In this document: piece by piece, positions 9,513 to 18,547 of the stretch
How the letters are laid out: each line of letters begins with the position of its first letter
How positions within the stretch are numbered: position 1 is the first letter of the stretch
DNA from: Jannaschia sp. CCS1
GTDB lineage: Bacteria > Pseudomonadota > Alphaproteobacteria > Rhodobacterales > Rhodobacteraceae
Assembly (NCBI RefSeq): GCF_000013565.1
Contig: NC_007802.1
Span: forward strand, 3,658,001-3,722,000
Direction: 5' to 3'
DNA length: 64,000 nucleotides
Translations under genes and position numbers: made by a program
The notes under the pieces: model-generated
Databases searched by the model: none
The model's input: only the letters and a program-made list of their open reading frames with translations
What the model was told of the DNA's origin: nothing

Positions 9513-9899
9513 TCACTTCACAGCACCCAAGGCGTGCGCTTCCAACATCTCCAACGGAATGATCTCCAGCGCCCGCTGGTGCGTGGCATCCAGCTTTACC
9601 AACGGCGCCGCACCCTCTTCCGCCGCCTGCATCCAGCGGCTGGCGCACACGCACCATCCGTCACCGGGTTTGAGGCCCGAGAAACTGTGTTCCGGCCGGG
9701 GCGTGGATAGGTCATTGCCCACGTATTTCGAGAACGCCAGAAACTCTGCCGTCATCACGCAGCACACGGTATGAGATCCGCGATCCTCTGCGCAGGTTTC
9801 GCACGCGCCATCTCGGAAGAACCCGGTCAGAGGGTCCGATGAGCACGTCTCAAGTGCCTCTCCAAAAACGTTGAGAGAGGGGGCTTTGTCGAACGTCAT
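9513..9899 (-). CDS. DUF2237 family protein
   Basis: The 128-residue protein starts at ATG 9899 (MTFDKAPSLNVFGEALETC). It has the DUF2237 pattern: DPLTGFFRDG, GSHTVCCVMTAEFLAFSKYVGNDLSTP and GLKPGDGWCVCASRW, with several conserved cysteines. Function is unknown. The gene follows the DUF2332 gene on the same strand by 38 bases and may share its transcript. Confidence 0.85.
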   Translation of the reverse strand: MTFDKAPSLNVFGEALETCSSDPLTGFFRDGACETCAEDRGSHTVCCVMTAEFLAFSKYVGNDLSTPRPEHSFSGLKPGDGWCVCASRWMQAAEEGAAPLVKLDATHQRALEIIPLEMLEAHALGAVK

Positions 9900-9937
9900 G
9901 GTCTGGTGCCTCCGGTCGTGTGGAGGTCGTTCACGCG

Positions 9938-11008
9938 CTAGCCTAAGCCCATTGGGCCATCGGGCGAAAGGCCATTCTGCCACTCGATCCACGCGCCGTG
10001 AAAGTCGACGCGGGCGAGAGTGGTCACGACAGGCGGTCCTCCAGCCCAAAGCGATGCGGTCAGAGCCGCACCGCGCCGGACATCATCGGCTTCCATTGCA
10101 AGGTGGAGCAGCGGAGCCTTGGGCGTCGCGTTGGCTCCGTGGGTCGCCAGATTCTCAGCAATATCCCTTACAGTCTTAGCTGAAAAATACTGCGCGGCGA
10201 TGGTCGTGTAGACAACGTGGAGCCCGACCCAGGGATCGGCCAGCCGTTGCGCCAACCACGGCGCCGCATCGTCGGCATCGACGCGCGTGTCAGACAAGGC
10301 AATGGCCGCGCGGGTCCGCGCCATCCGCTCGGGCTGATCGGGCCAGATGTAGGCCAGCAACCGCAGCGCATCTGTTGGATCTTTGGGGTCAAGCGGCGAC
10401 AGGTCGACGCCCGCGCGGGTCGTGACGTGGATGGGATGTGGGCGGACAAATGGCCCGGTCCAGTCAGGCTTCAATCGCACCGAGCTTTGCGGCGCGACAT
10501 GGAGACCGCGGCCCATCGACAGGGCGAACCGGTCCAGCGACAGGTTGAGGCCCGCGCTGGCCCCCAACTCGGTCAGGATCACGGGGGTCTGGCCGACCTG
10601 ACCCAGCGCCCACCAGATGCCCGCGATCACCGCCGCCGCGCGCCGCACCTCGTTGGTTTGAGGCGGACGGTCGAGCCAGTCCATGATCCGAGCCTCATGG
10701 GTGGTCAAACTCTCCAGAACTGCCTGCCACAGCGTATCGTCATCGACGGTGTTTGGTGGATAAGCGGCAGTAAGGCGGGCATCGGTGCCGTCGAGGACCA
10801 ACCCATGAAGGGCACCTGCAAGTCGCAGAGGCACGGATTGACCCGCTGCGCTGACGTCGCCATCCCACGCCAGACAGCGATGACCGACGGCCGTGCTATC
10901 GTCCAGGTTTTGGCCGATCAGGGGCATCAGACGCGCCATGAAGGGCGAGCCCAATTTGGCCGTTGCGCGCCCTTGAGAGGCGAATGCCGCGCGCAAGCGC
11001 GCGCTCAT
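9938..11008 (-). CDS. DUF2332 family protein
   Basis: The 356-residue protein has the DUF2332 core, including the motif around VILTELGASAGLNLSLDRF, which resembles the nucleotide-binding start of a Rossmann-like methyltransferase fold. Function is unknown. Its ATG overlaps the pth stop (ATGA type, 4 bases), so translation is probably coupled to pth. Confidence 0.85.
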   Translation of the reverse strand: MSARLRAAFASQGRATAKLGSPFMARLMPLIGQNLDDSTAVGHRCLAWDGDVSAAGQSVPLRLAGALHGLVLDGTDARLTAAYPPNTVDDDTLWQAVLESLTTHEARIMDWLDRPPQTNEVRRAAAVIAGIWWALGQVGQTPVILTELGASAGLNLSLDRFALSMGRGLHVAPQSSVRLKPDWTGPFVRPHPIHVTTRAGVDLSPLDPKDPTDALRLLAYIWPDQPERMARTRAAIALSDTRVDADDAAPWLAQRLADPWVGLHVVYTTIAAQYFSAKTVRDIAENLATHGANATPKAPLLHLAMEADDVRRGAALTASLWAGGPPVVTTLARVDFHGAWIEWQNGLSPDGPMGLG

Positions 11009-11724
11009 CGAAACTTGTCCGCCAGTTTCTGCAAAGCGCTGCGCGTGTCTTCGGGCCGTGCCTCCGGGGGCGTCCTGGTTTCAGACCGCTCCTCCGCTGC
11101 TTGCGCAGCGTCCTCGCGGTTGTCTTGAGCCTTCGGCTTTGAGGTCGACGACCGTGGCGGCGCGACCCGCAAGGCCACTGCGTTGAGGAATTTGCCGCCA
11201 TCCCCCCGGGCCAGATGCGGTGCGCCGTCCGACACCCCGCGCAGCACGTCGTCAAGCCAGCCCGCATCCGCCTTGGCAAAATCGCTCAGCACGTAGCCCG
11301 GCACCCGATCCTTGTGACCGGGATGTCCCACACCCAACCGCACGCGATCATAATGTGGCCCGATGTGCTGGTGAATGGAGCGCAAACCGTTGTGACCCGC
11401 ATGACCGCCGCCCGCCTTCACGCGGATCTTGGCGGGGGCCAGATCGATCTCATCATGCCAGACGGTCACGTCGGTGCTGTCCAGCTTGTAGAACCGCATC
11501 GCCTCGCCCACCGATTGACCGGAGAGGTTCATGAACGTGGTGGGCTTGAGCAACAACACCTTCTCGCCATCCAGCACACCCTCGGACACCTCACCCTGAA
11601 ACTTAGCGCGCCACGGGGCAAAGCCGTGATCTTCGGCCACGCGATCCACGGCCATCCAGCCGATGTTGTGGCGGTTGCCCGCATATTTTGCGCCCGGATT
11701 GCCCAGGCCCACCCATAGCTGCAT
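11005..11724 (-). CDS. pth: peptidyl-tRNA hydrolase with C-terminal extension
   Basis: Pth releases tRNA from peptidyl-tRNA that has dropped off ribosomes. The 239-residue product starts MQLWVGLGNPGAKYAGNRHNIG; catalytic His20 lies in NRHN, and the conserved KPTTFMNLSGQSV and GHNGLRSI segments are present. The family is usually 190-200 residues; here a tail of about 45 residues, charged and Pro/Glu/Arg-rich, follows FLNAVALRV. The downstream DUF2332 gene overlaps its stop codon. Confidence 0.96.
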   Translation of the reverse strand: MQLWVGLGNPGAKYAGNRHNIGWMAVDRVAEDHGFAPWRAKFQGEVSEGVLDGEKVLLLKPTTFMNLSGQSVGEAMRFYKLDSTDVTVWHDEIDLAPAKIRVKAGGGHAGHNGLRSIHQHIGPHYDRVRLGVGHPGHKDRVPGYVLSDFAKADAGWLDDVLRGVSDGAPHLARGDGGKFLNAVALRVAPPRSSTSKPKAQDNREDAAQAAEERSETRTPPEARPEDTRSALQKLADKFR

Positions 11725-11817
11725 GGCGATCCTCCTTGGTCGCCTTCTGATATGGTCTGGGTTGCGGTTTGCCAAGGCGTCGGGGCCTGTGGCAGGCTGA
11801 CCGTGAAGGGAACGACA

Positions 11818-12834
11818 ATGGATAACCTGCCTGACACGATGCGCGCGCTGATGCTGCACGGGCCCGGAGACCGGCTGTCGCTGGAGGACGTGCCGCGCCC
11901 CAAACCCGGTGCGGGAGAGGTTCTGGTGCGAATTGCGGCCTCCCCCATCAACCCGTCGGACCTTGCGATGTTGGCGGGGGAATATGGGCTGCGCTGGCCC
12001 TATCCCCTGATCCCCGGGCTTGAAGGCTCCGGCGTTGTCTTGGGGGCAGGCAGTGGCGTGATGGGCCGCGTCGTGATGGGAAAAAACGTGGCTTTGGTGG
12101 GCGAGAAACAGGGGCTTTGGGCTGACTACGCCGTGGTGCCTGCAAGCCGCGTCCTGCCGCTGCCAAAGGACATGCCCCTGGGGGCCGGGGCCAGCAGCTT
12201 CGTGAACCCGCTGACCGCCATCGCGCTTGTCGGCGAGGTGCGCCGGGCCAAGCAATGGTGCGCAATCTCCACCGCCGCCGGAGGGGCCCTGGGCGCGATG
12301 ATCCGCAGGCGCGCGAAGGAGAAAGGCGTCAAGATCATCAACATCGGCCGCAAGCATGCGCAGGTGGAGGCGTTAAAGGCCGAGGGCGCGCGGTTCGTGC
12401 TGGATGAGGCCGCCGCCGATTTCGACGCGGATCTGGCGGCGCTGTGCAAGGACCTGCGGTGCCGGATGGCCTTTGACGCCGTTGGTGGGCAACTGACCTT
12501 CCGCGTGGGCCAGGCGTTGCGCAGCGGCGGACAGATTCTTGTTTACGGCGGACTGTCGGGCGCACCGGCAAGCGTCCATCCCGGCACGATGATCTTCAAG
12601 GGTCTGACCGTGAAGGGATTCTGGCTGTCGCAATGGTTGGCCAAAAAGACCGCGCCGCAGATGTTGCTGATGACGCGCGAGGTCACGAAAGGTCTGCAAT
12701 CGGGCTTCGCGCAAACCCAGGTCGCGCGTCATGTTCCACTGGAATTGGCCGCAGACGCACCAGACGACTACGCCCGCAACATGAGCGGTGGCAAGATCCT
12801 GATTTCCACCGGAGCTTACCCTTTGGGGCTATGA
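11818..12834 (+). CDS. zinc-free MDR family oxidoreductase (quinone reductase/enoyl reductase-like)
   Basis: The 338-residue protein starts at ATG 11818 after GAAGGGA. It has the medium-chain dehydrogenase/reductase layout: an N-terminal GroES-like domain (PGAGEVLVRIAASPINPSDLAMLAGEYG) and a Rossmann domain with the nucleotide loop AAGGALG. The structural and catalytic zinc Cys/His residues of alcohol dehydrogenases are missing, so it fits the quinone oxidoreductase or enoyl-ACP reductase (MECR-like) side of the superfamily. The substrate is unknown. It is divergent from pth. Confidence 0.85.
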   Translation: MDNLPDTMRALMLHGPGDRLSLEDVPRPKPGAGEVLVRIAASPINPSDLAMLAGEYGLRWPYPLIPGLEGSGVVLGAGSGVMGRVVMGKNVALVGEKQGLWADYAVVPASRVLPLPKDMPLGAGASSFVNPLTAIALVGEVRRAKQWCAISTAAGGALGAMIRRRAKEKGVKIINIGRKHAQVEALKAEGARFVLDEAAADFDADLAALCKDLRCRMAFDAVGGQLTFRVGQALRSGGQILVYGGLSGAPASVHPGTMIFKGLTVKGFWLSQWLAKKTAPQMLLMTREVTKGLQSGFAQTQVARHVPLELAADAPDDYARNMSGGKILISTGAYPLGL

Positions 12835-12898
12835 TCGCGGCGGCGGTGAGGCCCTCAAATCGCCAAAATCCCACGCTATGGCCTGAGGCACGACAGAC

Positions 12899-13612
12899 AT
12901 GACGCCACCTCCAACGCCTTCGTCCCAGGACATGGATCCGGTCTATCGCCTGAATGGCGTCGACCTGGCCGTGCCCGATGGGCTGGCCAACGCTTCGATC
13001 ATCGAGAAATTGGCCAACGGCACCTACGAGGAGGACGAAGCGCGATCCGTGGACCGCTGCGTGCGATCCGGCTTTCGGGTGTTGGAGCTGGGGGCTGGTC
13101 TTGGGTATGTCGGCACGCTGGCCGCCCGGAAGACCGAGCCCGGCAATGTGCTGTCGGTGGAGGCCAACCCGGACTTGATACCTGTGATCCGGTCCAATCA
13201 CGCCCGCAACGGCGTGGAGGATATCAGCCTGATGCACGGCGCTGTCGTGGGCTACGCAGAGGAGGCTGCCACCGCGAGCTTCCATATTGCGGACGGTTTC
13301 ACCGGTTCGCGCCTTGGGGCGCGCGGCGGGCGCCAGGTAGAGGTGCCGCTGATTGGGTTCCATGAGCTGATCCGCGCCCACCGCCCCCATGTGGTCCTGA
13401 TGGATGTGGAGGGGGCAGAGGCGGCGTATTTCGACCGGTCCTGGAAATGTCCGCTTCGGTTTTGCGTGATGGAAATCCATCCCAAGCAATACGGCGCGGA
13501 GGTGATCAAGAAAATCATCGACCGGATGAGCGCTATGGACATGACCTATGATCCGGTCACGTCACGGGGCAAGGTGCTTGGCTTCCGCAAGGTCTGGAGC
13601 GAGGGGACGTAG
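12899..13612 (+). CDS. FkbM family methyltransferase
   Basis: The 237-residue protein has the SAM-binding motif VLELGAGLGYVG at residues 61-72, the acidic ribose-binding strand LSVEANPDLIP, and the FkbM signature VLMDVEGAE. Members methylate sugars, polyketides and other small molecules; the substrate here is unknown. It follows the MDR oxidoreductase by 64 bases on the same strand. Confidence 0.88.
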   Translation: MTPPPTPSSQDMDPVYRLNGVDLAVPDGLANASIIEKLANGTYEEDEARSVDRCVRSGFRVLELGAGLGYVGTLAARKTEPGNVLSVEANPDLIPVIRSNHARNGVEDISLMHGAVVGYAEEAATASFHIADGFTGSRLGARGGRQVEVPLIGFHELIRAHRPHVVLMDVEGAEAAYFDRSWKCPLRFCVMEIHPKQYGAEVIKKIIDRMSAMDMTYDPVTSRGKVLGFRKVWSEGT

Positions 13613-13690
13613 CCCCGCCCCAAGGCGGTCCCGATTTGGTCGCAATGGCGGGGTTCACCTCGCCCTACGGCTGGGTCGATTACGTTTTCT

Positions 13691-14158
13691 TCAGCCCCGC
13701 TCGATCAGCCCCGCATAGCATCCGTGCCCCGCATTATGGGCGTGGATGTAGCGGATCTTGTCGTTGTCCAGCATGTCGCGGATCGTGGCGTCGGCCTCCG
13801 CGCCCGGCACAACGCGCCCGTCCTCGATCTTGTCGACGGCGTTGAACCCACGCAGGGACAGAAGGCGATGGGACATGACGGGTGGGATCTCATCAATGGC
13901 GCAATAGGTCGTCTCTGCACCTTCCAGGACAAAGATCGCATGGCTCGACTGGTAGGGGGACGACGCGGGTTGGTGCTGGTAGTTCAGCAAAAGCAGGCTT
14001 TCGCCCACCTCCGCATCGCGCATGGTGATGCGGTCGGGATAGCAATTTGGCGCGTCGGCGATGACACGCTCGGCACCCTGGGCGGCAAGCGCGGCGTCGG
14101 ACAGGCCGAACAGGGACGTGAAAGGGGCCGGCGACAGGCCGGTGATACGATAGGACAT
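13691..14158 (-). CDS. DUF1203 family protein
   Basis: The 155-residue protein starts MSYRITGLSPAPF and carries the DUF1203 block CYPDRITMRDAEVGESLLLL followed by YQSSHAIFV. Function is unknown. An upstream in-frame start (14251) would add 31 residues, but the family N-terminus begins here. It is convergent with the FkbM gene and lies downstream of rplY beyond a terminator. Confidence 0.85.
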   Translation of the reverse strand: MSYRITGLSPAPFTSLFGLSDAALAAQGAERVIADAPNCYPDRITMRDAEVGESLLLLNYQHQPASSPYQSSHAIFVLEGAETTYCAIDEIPPVMSHRLLSLRGFNAVDKIEDGRVVPGAEADATIRDMLDNDKIRYIHAHNAGHGCYAGLIERG

Positions 14159-14271
14159 GGGGGCACCTCTGATCTGTGATGCCGACAACATGCCGGGCGA
14201 AACCGCTTGAGGCGACCCGGATGGTGCGGGAACGGACGCGCTGTTCGACACTCCACCGACGGGCCCCCACG

Positions 14272-14301
14272 AAAAACGCCGCCCGGTCTCCCGGACGGCG
14301 T
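14272..14301 (-). terminator. intrinsic terminator of rplY
   Basis: Read on the minus strand, an 11-bp GC-rich stem with one mismatch (14276-14286 with 14291-14301, loop of 4) is followed directly by five T residues (complement of 14272-14276). It lies 29 bases after the rplY stop codon. Confidence 0.8.
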
Positions 14302-14329
14302 ATCAAATCTTGCAACGTCAGCGCTGAGC

Positions 14330-14980
14330 TTACTCTTCGCTGACCTCAGTTGCGGGAACTTCGTCGGCCGCCGGGGCGTCTTCGTCCTCTTCGCTCTCGG
14401 CGCTGACAAGGCCGGACGGCGCTGTCAGATTGGCGATCACGAAATCGCGGTCGATGGTGGCCTTCGCGCCAGCGGGCAGCTCGACCGAGCTGATCGTGAC
14501 GGTGTCGCCAATCTCAAGGCCCGTCAGATCAATGGTGATCTGCTCGGGGATATCGCCTGCGGTCACGCGCAGCTCCACCTCGGGGCGGACCATGGTCAAC
14601 ACACCGCCCTTCTTGAGGCCGGGGCATTCCTCTTCGCCAATCACTTCGACGGGGATGAAGAGTGCGATCTTCGAGGTCCGCTTCAGACGCATGAAATCGA
14701 CATGCGTCGGCAGATCCTTGACGACATCGCGCTGCACATTGCGGCAGATCACGCGGACATCGTCCTGGCCTTCGACCTTCATGTTGAAGAGCGTCGACAG
14801 AAAGCGACCGTCTTTCAGGCGCTTGAGCAGAACGTTGAAGGGGATATTGATCGCAAGCGGATCGATGCCGCCGCCATAAACGATACCGGGCACGTTACCT
14901 TCACGGCGTGCTTGACGAGCGGCCCCCTTGCCTGTCCCCGTCCGTGCCTCAGCGATAAGATCAGGAATCTCACCAGCCAT
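14330..14980 (-). CDS. rplY: 50S ribosomal protein L25 (CTC/TL5 form)
   Basis: The 216-residue protein starts at ATG 14980 behind AGGAG. The N-terminal L25 domain binds 5S rRNA ([21 protein letters not shown]), a second TL5/CTC-type beta domain follows, and the tail is strongly acidic ([13 protein letters not shown]). This two-domain form is usual outside the gammaproteobacteria. Confidence 0.96.
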   Translation of the reverse strand: MAGEIPDLIAEARTGTGKGAARQARREGNVPGIVYGGGIDPLAINIPFNVLLKRLKDGRFLSTLFNMKVEGQDDVRVICRNVQRDVVKDLPTHVDFMRLKRTSKIALFIPVEVIGEEECPGLKKGGVLTMVRPEVELRVTAGDIPEQITIDLTGLEIGDTVTISSVELPAGAKATIDRDFVIANLTAPSGLVSAESEEDEDAPAADEVPATEVSEE

Positions 14981-15123
14981 TGGAATTCTCCTAGAGTTAT
15001 GGGCCGCCTCCAAGGGTGTCGGCCCGGGTCAAGTCTCACCGCACGGGTCGCGTGCGAAGAAGTCGCGCGTATAGGCTGTACGCGGCGTTTTGAAAAGCCC
15101 CCTCTTGCACCTCTCTTGCGGCC

Positions 15124-16287
15124 ATGACAGCGGTTGCACCCATGTCGATCCTGTCCGCCCTGTCCCTGTCCCGCCGTCCACTGGTCGCCTTCATGATTGT
15201 AGGCACCTTCTGGGGCTGCTTTGCGGCGCAGGTTCCCGTCCTGAAGGCAGGAATTGGCGCAACGGATGCGCTGTTCGGCCTTGTTCTTCTGGGGACGTCG
15301 GTAGGCTTGATCACCACGATGTGGCTGGCCCCCCTGTTTGACCGCTGGTTGGGCGCATGGGCCATGCCTGTGGCCGGATGTATCTTCGCTGCCGTAGCGC
15401 TTGGCCCGTCGCTGGCGGGCTCTCCCTGGATGTTCTTTGTCGCCATGGTTTTGGCGGGTTATTGCTCGGGCATCCTCGACGTCGTGATGAATGCGCGCGT
15501 GTCCGAGTTGGAGGCCCGCCACGACCGCAGCCTGATGAACGCCAATCACGCCATGTTCTCCGTGGCCTACGCGATCTCTGCCGTGATGACCGGCGTCGCA
15601 CGGGAGGCGGGGTGGGATCCGGTCCAGATCTTCAGTGTCGTGGCTGTGTTGATCGCGGCCATGGCCGTGGGTCTGCGGATGGAGGTGGAGCCTATTGATG
15701 AGACCGCACGCCGCGCCAACCGGTTCCCTTGGGGCGTCGTTCTGGTCTGTGGTGGCATCGTTTTGGCCGCGTTCTTTGTGGAGGCGACCGTGGAGGCCTG
15801 GTCAGCGCTTCATATTGAGCGGACCTTGGGCGGGCGGGCTGCGGAAGGCGCGCTGGGACCCGCCGTTCTGGGCCTGACCATGGCGATTGGCCGGTTCTCG
15901 GGCCAGGCCCTGACGGAACGGTTTTCCGAGCATGCAATCATCGTGATCGGAACAGGCATGGCAAGCGTCGGGGCATTAATCGCAGCGGCGGCCGGAACGC
16001 CACTGATGGCTTACATAGGCTTCGGGGCCATGGGCTTGGGGATCGCCGCCGTGGGGCCGGTTGGGCTTGCCATCGTTGGGCGGATGGTACGACCCGAGCA
16101 CCGGACAGCCGCTGTGGCACGGGCGGCTGTGATCGGTTTCATGGGCTTTGTGCTGGCGCCGTCACTCATGGGGTTCGTCTCTGGTGCGGTCGGTTTGCGG
16201 TGGGCCTTTGCCGCTGTCGCGGCGGCGGCCCTCCTCGCTCCGCTCCTCGCAGCCTATCTGCGGCGGACTTACTCCCAATCCCCCTGA
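15124..16287 (+). CDS. MFS transporter
   Basis: The 387-residue protein has 12 predicted transmembrane helices in two halves, with an early loop SVGLITTMWLAPLFDRWLG at the usual motif A position, although that motif is degenerate. It resembles the YbjJ-like sugar/drug MFS group. A start at ATG 15142 is also possible, and neither start has a strong ribosome binding site. The 3' end overlaps the convergent lldD by 19 bases. Confidence 0.88.
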   Translation: MTAVAPMSILSALSLSRRPLVAFMIVGTFWGCFAAQVPVLKAGIGATDALFGLVLLGTSVGLITTMWLAPLFDRWLGAWAMPVAGCIFAAVALGPSLAGSPWMFFVAMVLAGYCSGILDVVMNARVSELEARHDRSLMNANHAMFSVAYAISAVMTGVAREAGWDPVQIFSVVAVLIAAMAVGLRMEVEPIDETARRANRFPWGVVLVCGGIVLAAFFVEATVEAWSALHIERTLGGRAAEGALGPAVLGLTMAIGRFSGQALTERFSEHAIIVIGTGMASVGALIAAAAGTPLMAYIGFGAMGLGIAAVGPVGLAIVGRMVRPEHRTAAVARAAVIGFMGFVLAPSLMGFVSGAVGLRWAFAAVAAAALLAPLLAAYLRRTYSQSP

Positions 16288-17432
16288 AATCCCTTCGGGA
16301 TCAAAAGGTTGGCGCGACTGAGGTTGGCAACGTCCCGCTCACCACACAGGCCCATGGAGGTCGACAGCTCCTTCTGGATCACCTCCAACGCGTCCGTGAC
16401 ACCCTGCTGACCTCTGGCCCCAAGGCCGTACACATAGGCCCGCCCGATCATCGTGCCTGTGGCCCCCATGGCCAGCGCTTTCAACACGTCCTGTCCGGAG
16501 CGAATACCACTATCGAGATGAACCTCGATCTTGTCCCCGACCGCATCCATGATCTGCGGCAGCATCCGGATGGAACTTAGCGCACCGTCCAATTGCCGCC
16601 CGCCGTGGTTTGACACGACAATCGCGTCCGCGCCCACATTTATCGCCTCTTTCGCATCCTCGACATCCAAGATGCCTTTCAGGATCACGGGGCCATCCCA
16701 CCAACTGCGGAACTCCTTGATCCGCTCCCAATTGAGTGAGGGATCAAATGCCTCCGCCGTCCAGGAGCTAAGCGATCCGGGGTCCGTCACACCAGCCGCG
16801 TGACCCACGATATTGCCGAAGAACCGGCGTTTGGTGCCCAACATCTCCATCCCCCAGGGCACTTTGGTGGCCATGTTGGCGATGGATTTGACCGTCAGTT
16901 TGGGCGGGGCAGAGAGGCCATTTTTGATGTCCTTGTGCCGCTGCCCCATGATCTGGAGGTCCACGGTGATCACCAGGGCATGGCACTTCGCGTCCTTCGC
17001 CCGGGCAAACAGGCGCTTCATGAAATCGTCGTCCTTGAGCGTGTAGACCTGAAACCAGAACGGCTTCTGCGTATGCTCGGCCACATCTTCGATGGAGCAG
17101 ATGGACATGGTCGACAATGTGTAAGGCACGCCAAACCGCTCTGCCGCGCGGGCGGCCTTAATCTCTCCATCGGCCGATTGCATGCCAGTGAGGCCCACGG
17201 GCGCAAGGGCGACTGGCATGGAGACCTCCTGGCCAACCATCTTGCCCGCTGTCGTCCGCCCGGCCATATCCCGCGCGATGCGTTGGCGCAGGCGGATCAG
17301 GTCGAAATCCGAGGAATTTTCACGGAACGTTTGCTCCGTCCAACTGCCCGATTCCGCATAATCGTAGAACATCTTTGGGACACGGCGCTTGTAGATCCGC
17401 TTAAGGTCTTCGATCTCGGTGATGGGGGGCAT
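16269..17432 (-). CDS. lldD: FMN-dependent L-lactate dehydrogenase / alpha-hydroxy-acid oxidase
   Basis: The 387-residue protein is a complete FMN alpha-hydroxy-acid dehydrogenase. Visible family features are the N-terminal DYAESGSWTEQT, the FMN-binding PVALAPVGLTGM, ILKGI containing the FMN-contacting Lys, the catalytic SNHGGRQLD, and DSGIRSGQDVLKALA. It oxidises L-lactate to pyruvate and passes electrons to the quinone pool. A related hydroxy acid could be the substrate; overall similarity favours LldD. Confidence 0.9.
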   Translation of the reverse strand: MPPITEIEDLKRIYKRRVPKMFYDYAESGSWTEQTFRENSSDFDLIRLRQRIARDMAGRTTAGKMVGQEVSMPVALAPVGLTGMQSADGEIKAARAAERFGVPYTLSTMSICSIEDVAEHTQKPFWFQVYTLKDDDFMKRLFARAKDAKCHALVITVDLQIMGQRHKDIKNGLSAPPKLTVKSIANMATKVPWGMEMLGTKRRFFGNIVGHAAGVTDPGSLSSWTAEAFDPSLNWERIKEFRSWWDGPVILKGILDVEDAKEAINVGADAIVVSNHGGRQLDGALSSIRMLPQIMDAVGDKIEVHLDSGIRSGQDVLKALAMGATGTMIGRAYVYGLGARGQQGVTDALEVIQKELSTSMGLCGERDVANLSRANLLIPKGFQGDWE

Positions 17433-17590
17433 GGGGTCGTCTCCGCGATGTGGTAAGAAATGTTTACCAATGTTGCGTGGCGGAGTCTATGGGCCGTGGA
17501 TTCCATCTTGCCTGACCCGCTTTGGCGGGATTGAAGACCTCACCAATCGGGGCAAGCGCCGCACGTTCGTTGGACAAAATAAGAGACGCT

Positions 17591-17667
17591 GGCGGGCCCT
17601 GAAGGACTCGAACCCTCAACCTGCCGATTAGAAGTCGGCTGCTCTATCCAGTTGAGCTAAGAGCCCG
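17591..17667 (-). tRNA. tRNA-Arg (anticodon TCT)
   Basis: The minus strand gives a full cloverleaf: acceptor GGGCTCT paired with AGGGCCC, D-arm TTAGCTCAACTGG, anticodon loop CTTCTAA, and T-arm GAGGGTTCGAGTCCTTC. A genomically encoded CCA is at 17591-17593. The anticodon TCT reads AGA, a rare codon in this GC-rich genome. Confidence 0.97.
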
Positions 17668-17709
17668 CGTAACCGGCGGTTTAGCGACTGTGGCCCGGTG
17701 CGTCCACGC

Positions 17710-18168
17710 TCAAAGTGCGCATTCCATGAAGGTGGATGCTGCTGCCGACGAATAAGCGCCAAATGGACCGCGCTGCGAGAACCCCATGCGCGTATAAAGG
17801 GCGCGAGCAGGAGCGGCGTAGGTGTCCGTGCCGGCCTCTAGTAATAAGTGTGAGACGCCTGCCGCCTTGGCATCCGCCATCAAGTGGCCCATCAAGGCCT
17901 TGCCGGCCCCCAATCCGCGTGCGCCCGGATCAGCATAAACGGATTTCACTTCGGCGACCGCCTCGCCAATCAGTTTATAGCCGCCAATCGCGATGACTTT
18001 GCCGTCATGGGATGCCGCGAACATGCGGGTCGCGGCGTCCGCCAACGCGTCAGCATCTTCAGAGTGGCAATCTTCAGGAGCGTAGTGCAGGCGCGCCGCC
18101 GCTTGATGTGCTTCGATCAGGGCAGCCACGGCCGGGTCCGATGGCTGCACCTGCGCGACAGTGACCAT
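17710..18168 (-). CDS. GNAT family N-acetyltransferase
   Basis: The 152-residue protein starts at ATG 18168, one base after the TGA of the upstream NDUFS4-like gene (TGATATG), so translation is probably coupled. The acetyl-CoA-binding motif A is clear: EVKSVYADPGARGLGAGKAL. The C-terminal ALYTRMGFSQRGPFGAY is typical of small-molecule GNATs. The substrate is unknown. Confidence 0.88.
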   Translation of the reverse strand: MVTVAQVQPSDPAVAALIEAHQAAARLHYAPEDCHSEDADALADAATRMFAASHDGKVIAIGGYKLIGEAVAEVKSVYADPGARGLGAGKALMGHLMADAKAAGVSHLLLEAGTDTYAAPARALYTRMGFSQRGPFGAYSSAAASTFMECAL

Positions 18169-18169
18169 A

Positions 18170-18481
18170 TCAGTGGGTCCAAGCGCCGCGCCGATTGGTG
18201 GCAAAATTCTCACCGTAGCCACCCGCGCGGATGTTGGGCTTGCGCGACTTTGGCTTCAGGACGACCGCCTCGATGCCATTCGCCTTGGCGTAATCTTTAG
18301 CGGCCTCGGCCGTCTCAAACCGCAGGTGAACCTGGCTGTCCATGTCCGAGGAAGACGTCCAGCCCATCAGCGGATCAATCGCGCGGGCCTGGGACGGCAG
18401 AAATTCCAGCACCCAGTCCTTCGTTTTCGCGGTGCCCGAGGACATCGCGGTTTTGGCGGGTTTATAAATGCGTGCGCTCAT
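18170..18481 (-). CDS. NDUFS4-like complex I accessory subunit
   Basis: The 103-residue protein starts [16 protein letters not shown] after GGAG. The pattern WVLEFLP...[21 protein letters not shown] and the C-terminal [16 protein letters not shown] match the ETC complex I conserved region (NDUFS4 / 18 kDa subunit) found in alphaproteobacteria and mitochondria. It is expected to sit on the peripheral arm of NADH dehydrogenase, although the nuo genes are not in this window. Confidence 0.9.
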   Translation of the reverse strand: MSARIYKPAKTAMSSGTAKTKDWVLEFLPSQARAIDPLMGWTSSSDMDSQVHLRFETAEAAKDYAKANGIEAVVLKPKSRKPNIRAGGYGENFATNRRGAWTH

Positions 18482-18547
18482 GGGGCGGTCTCCGGTCAAC
18501 TTGGGCGTGTTATGGGCGAGTGCGAGGGCCAAATCAATGTGCCAAAA

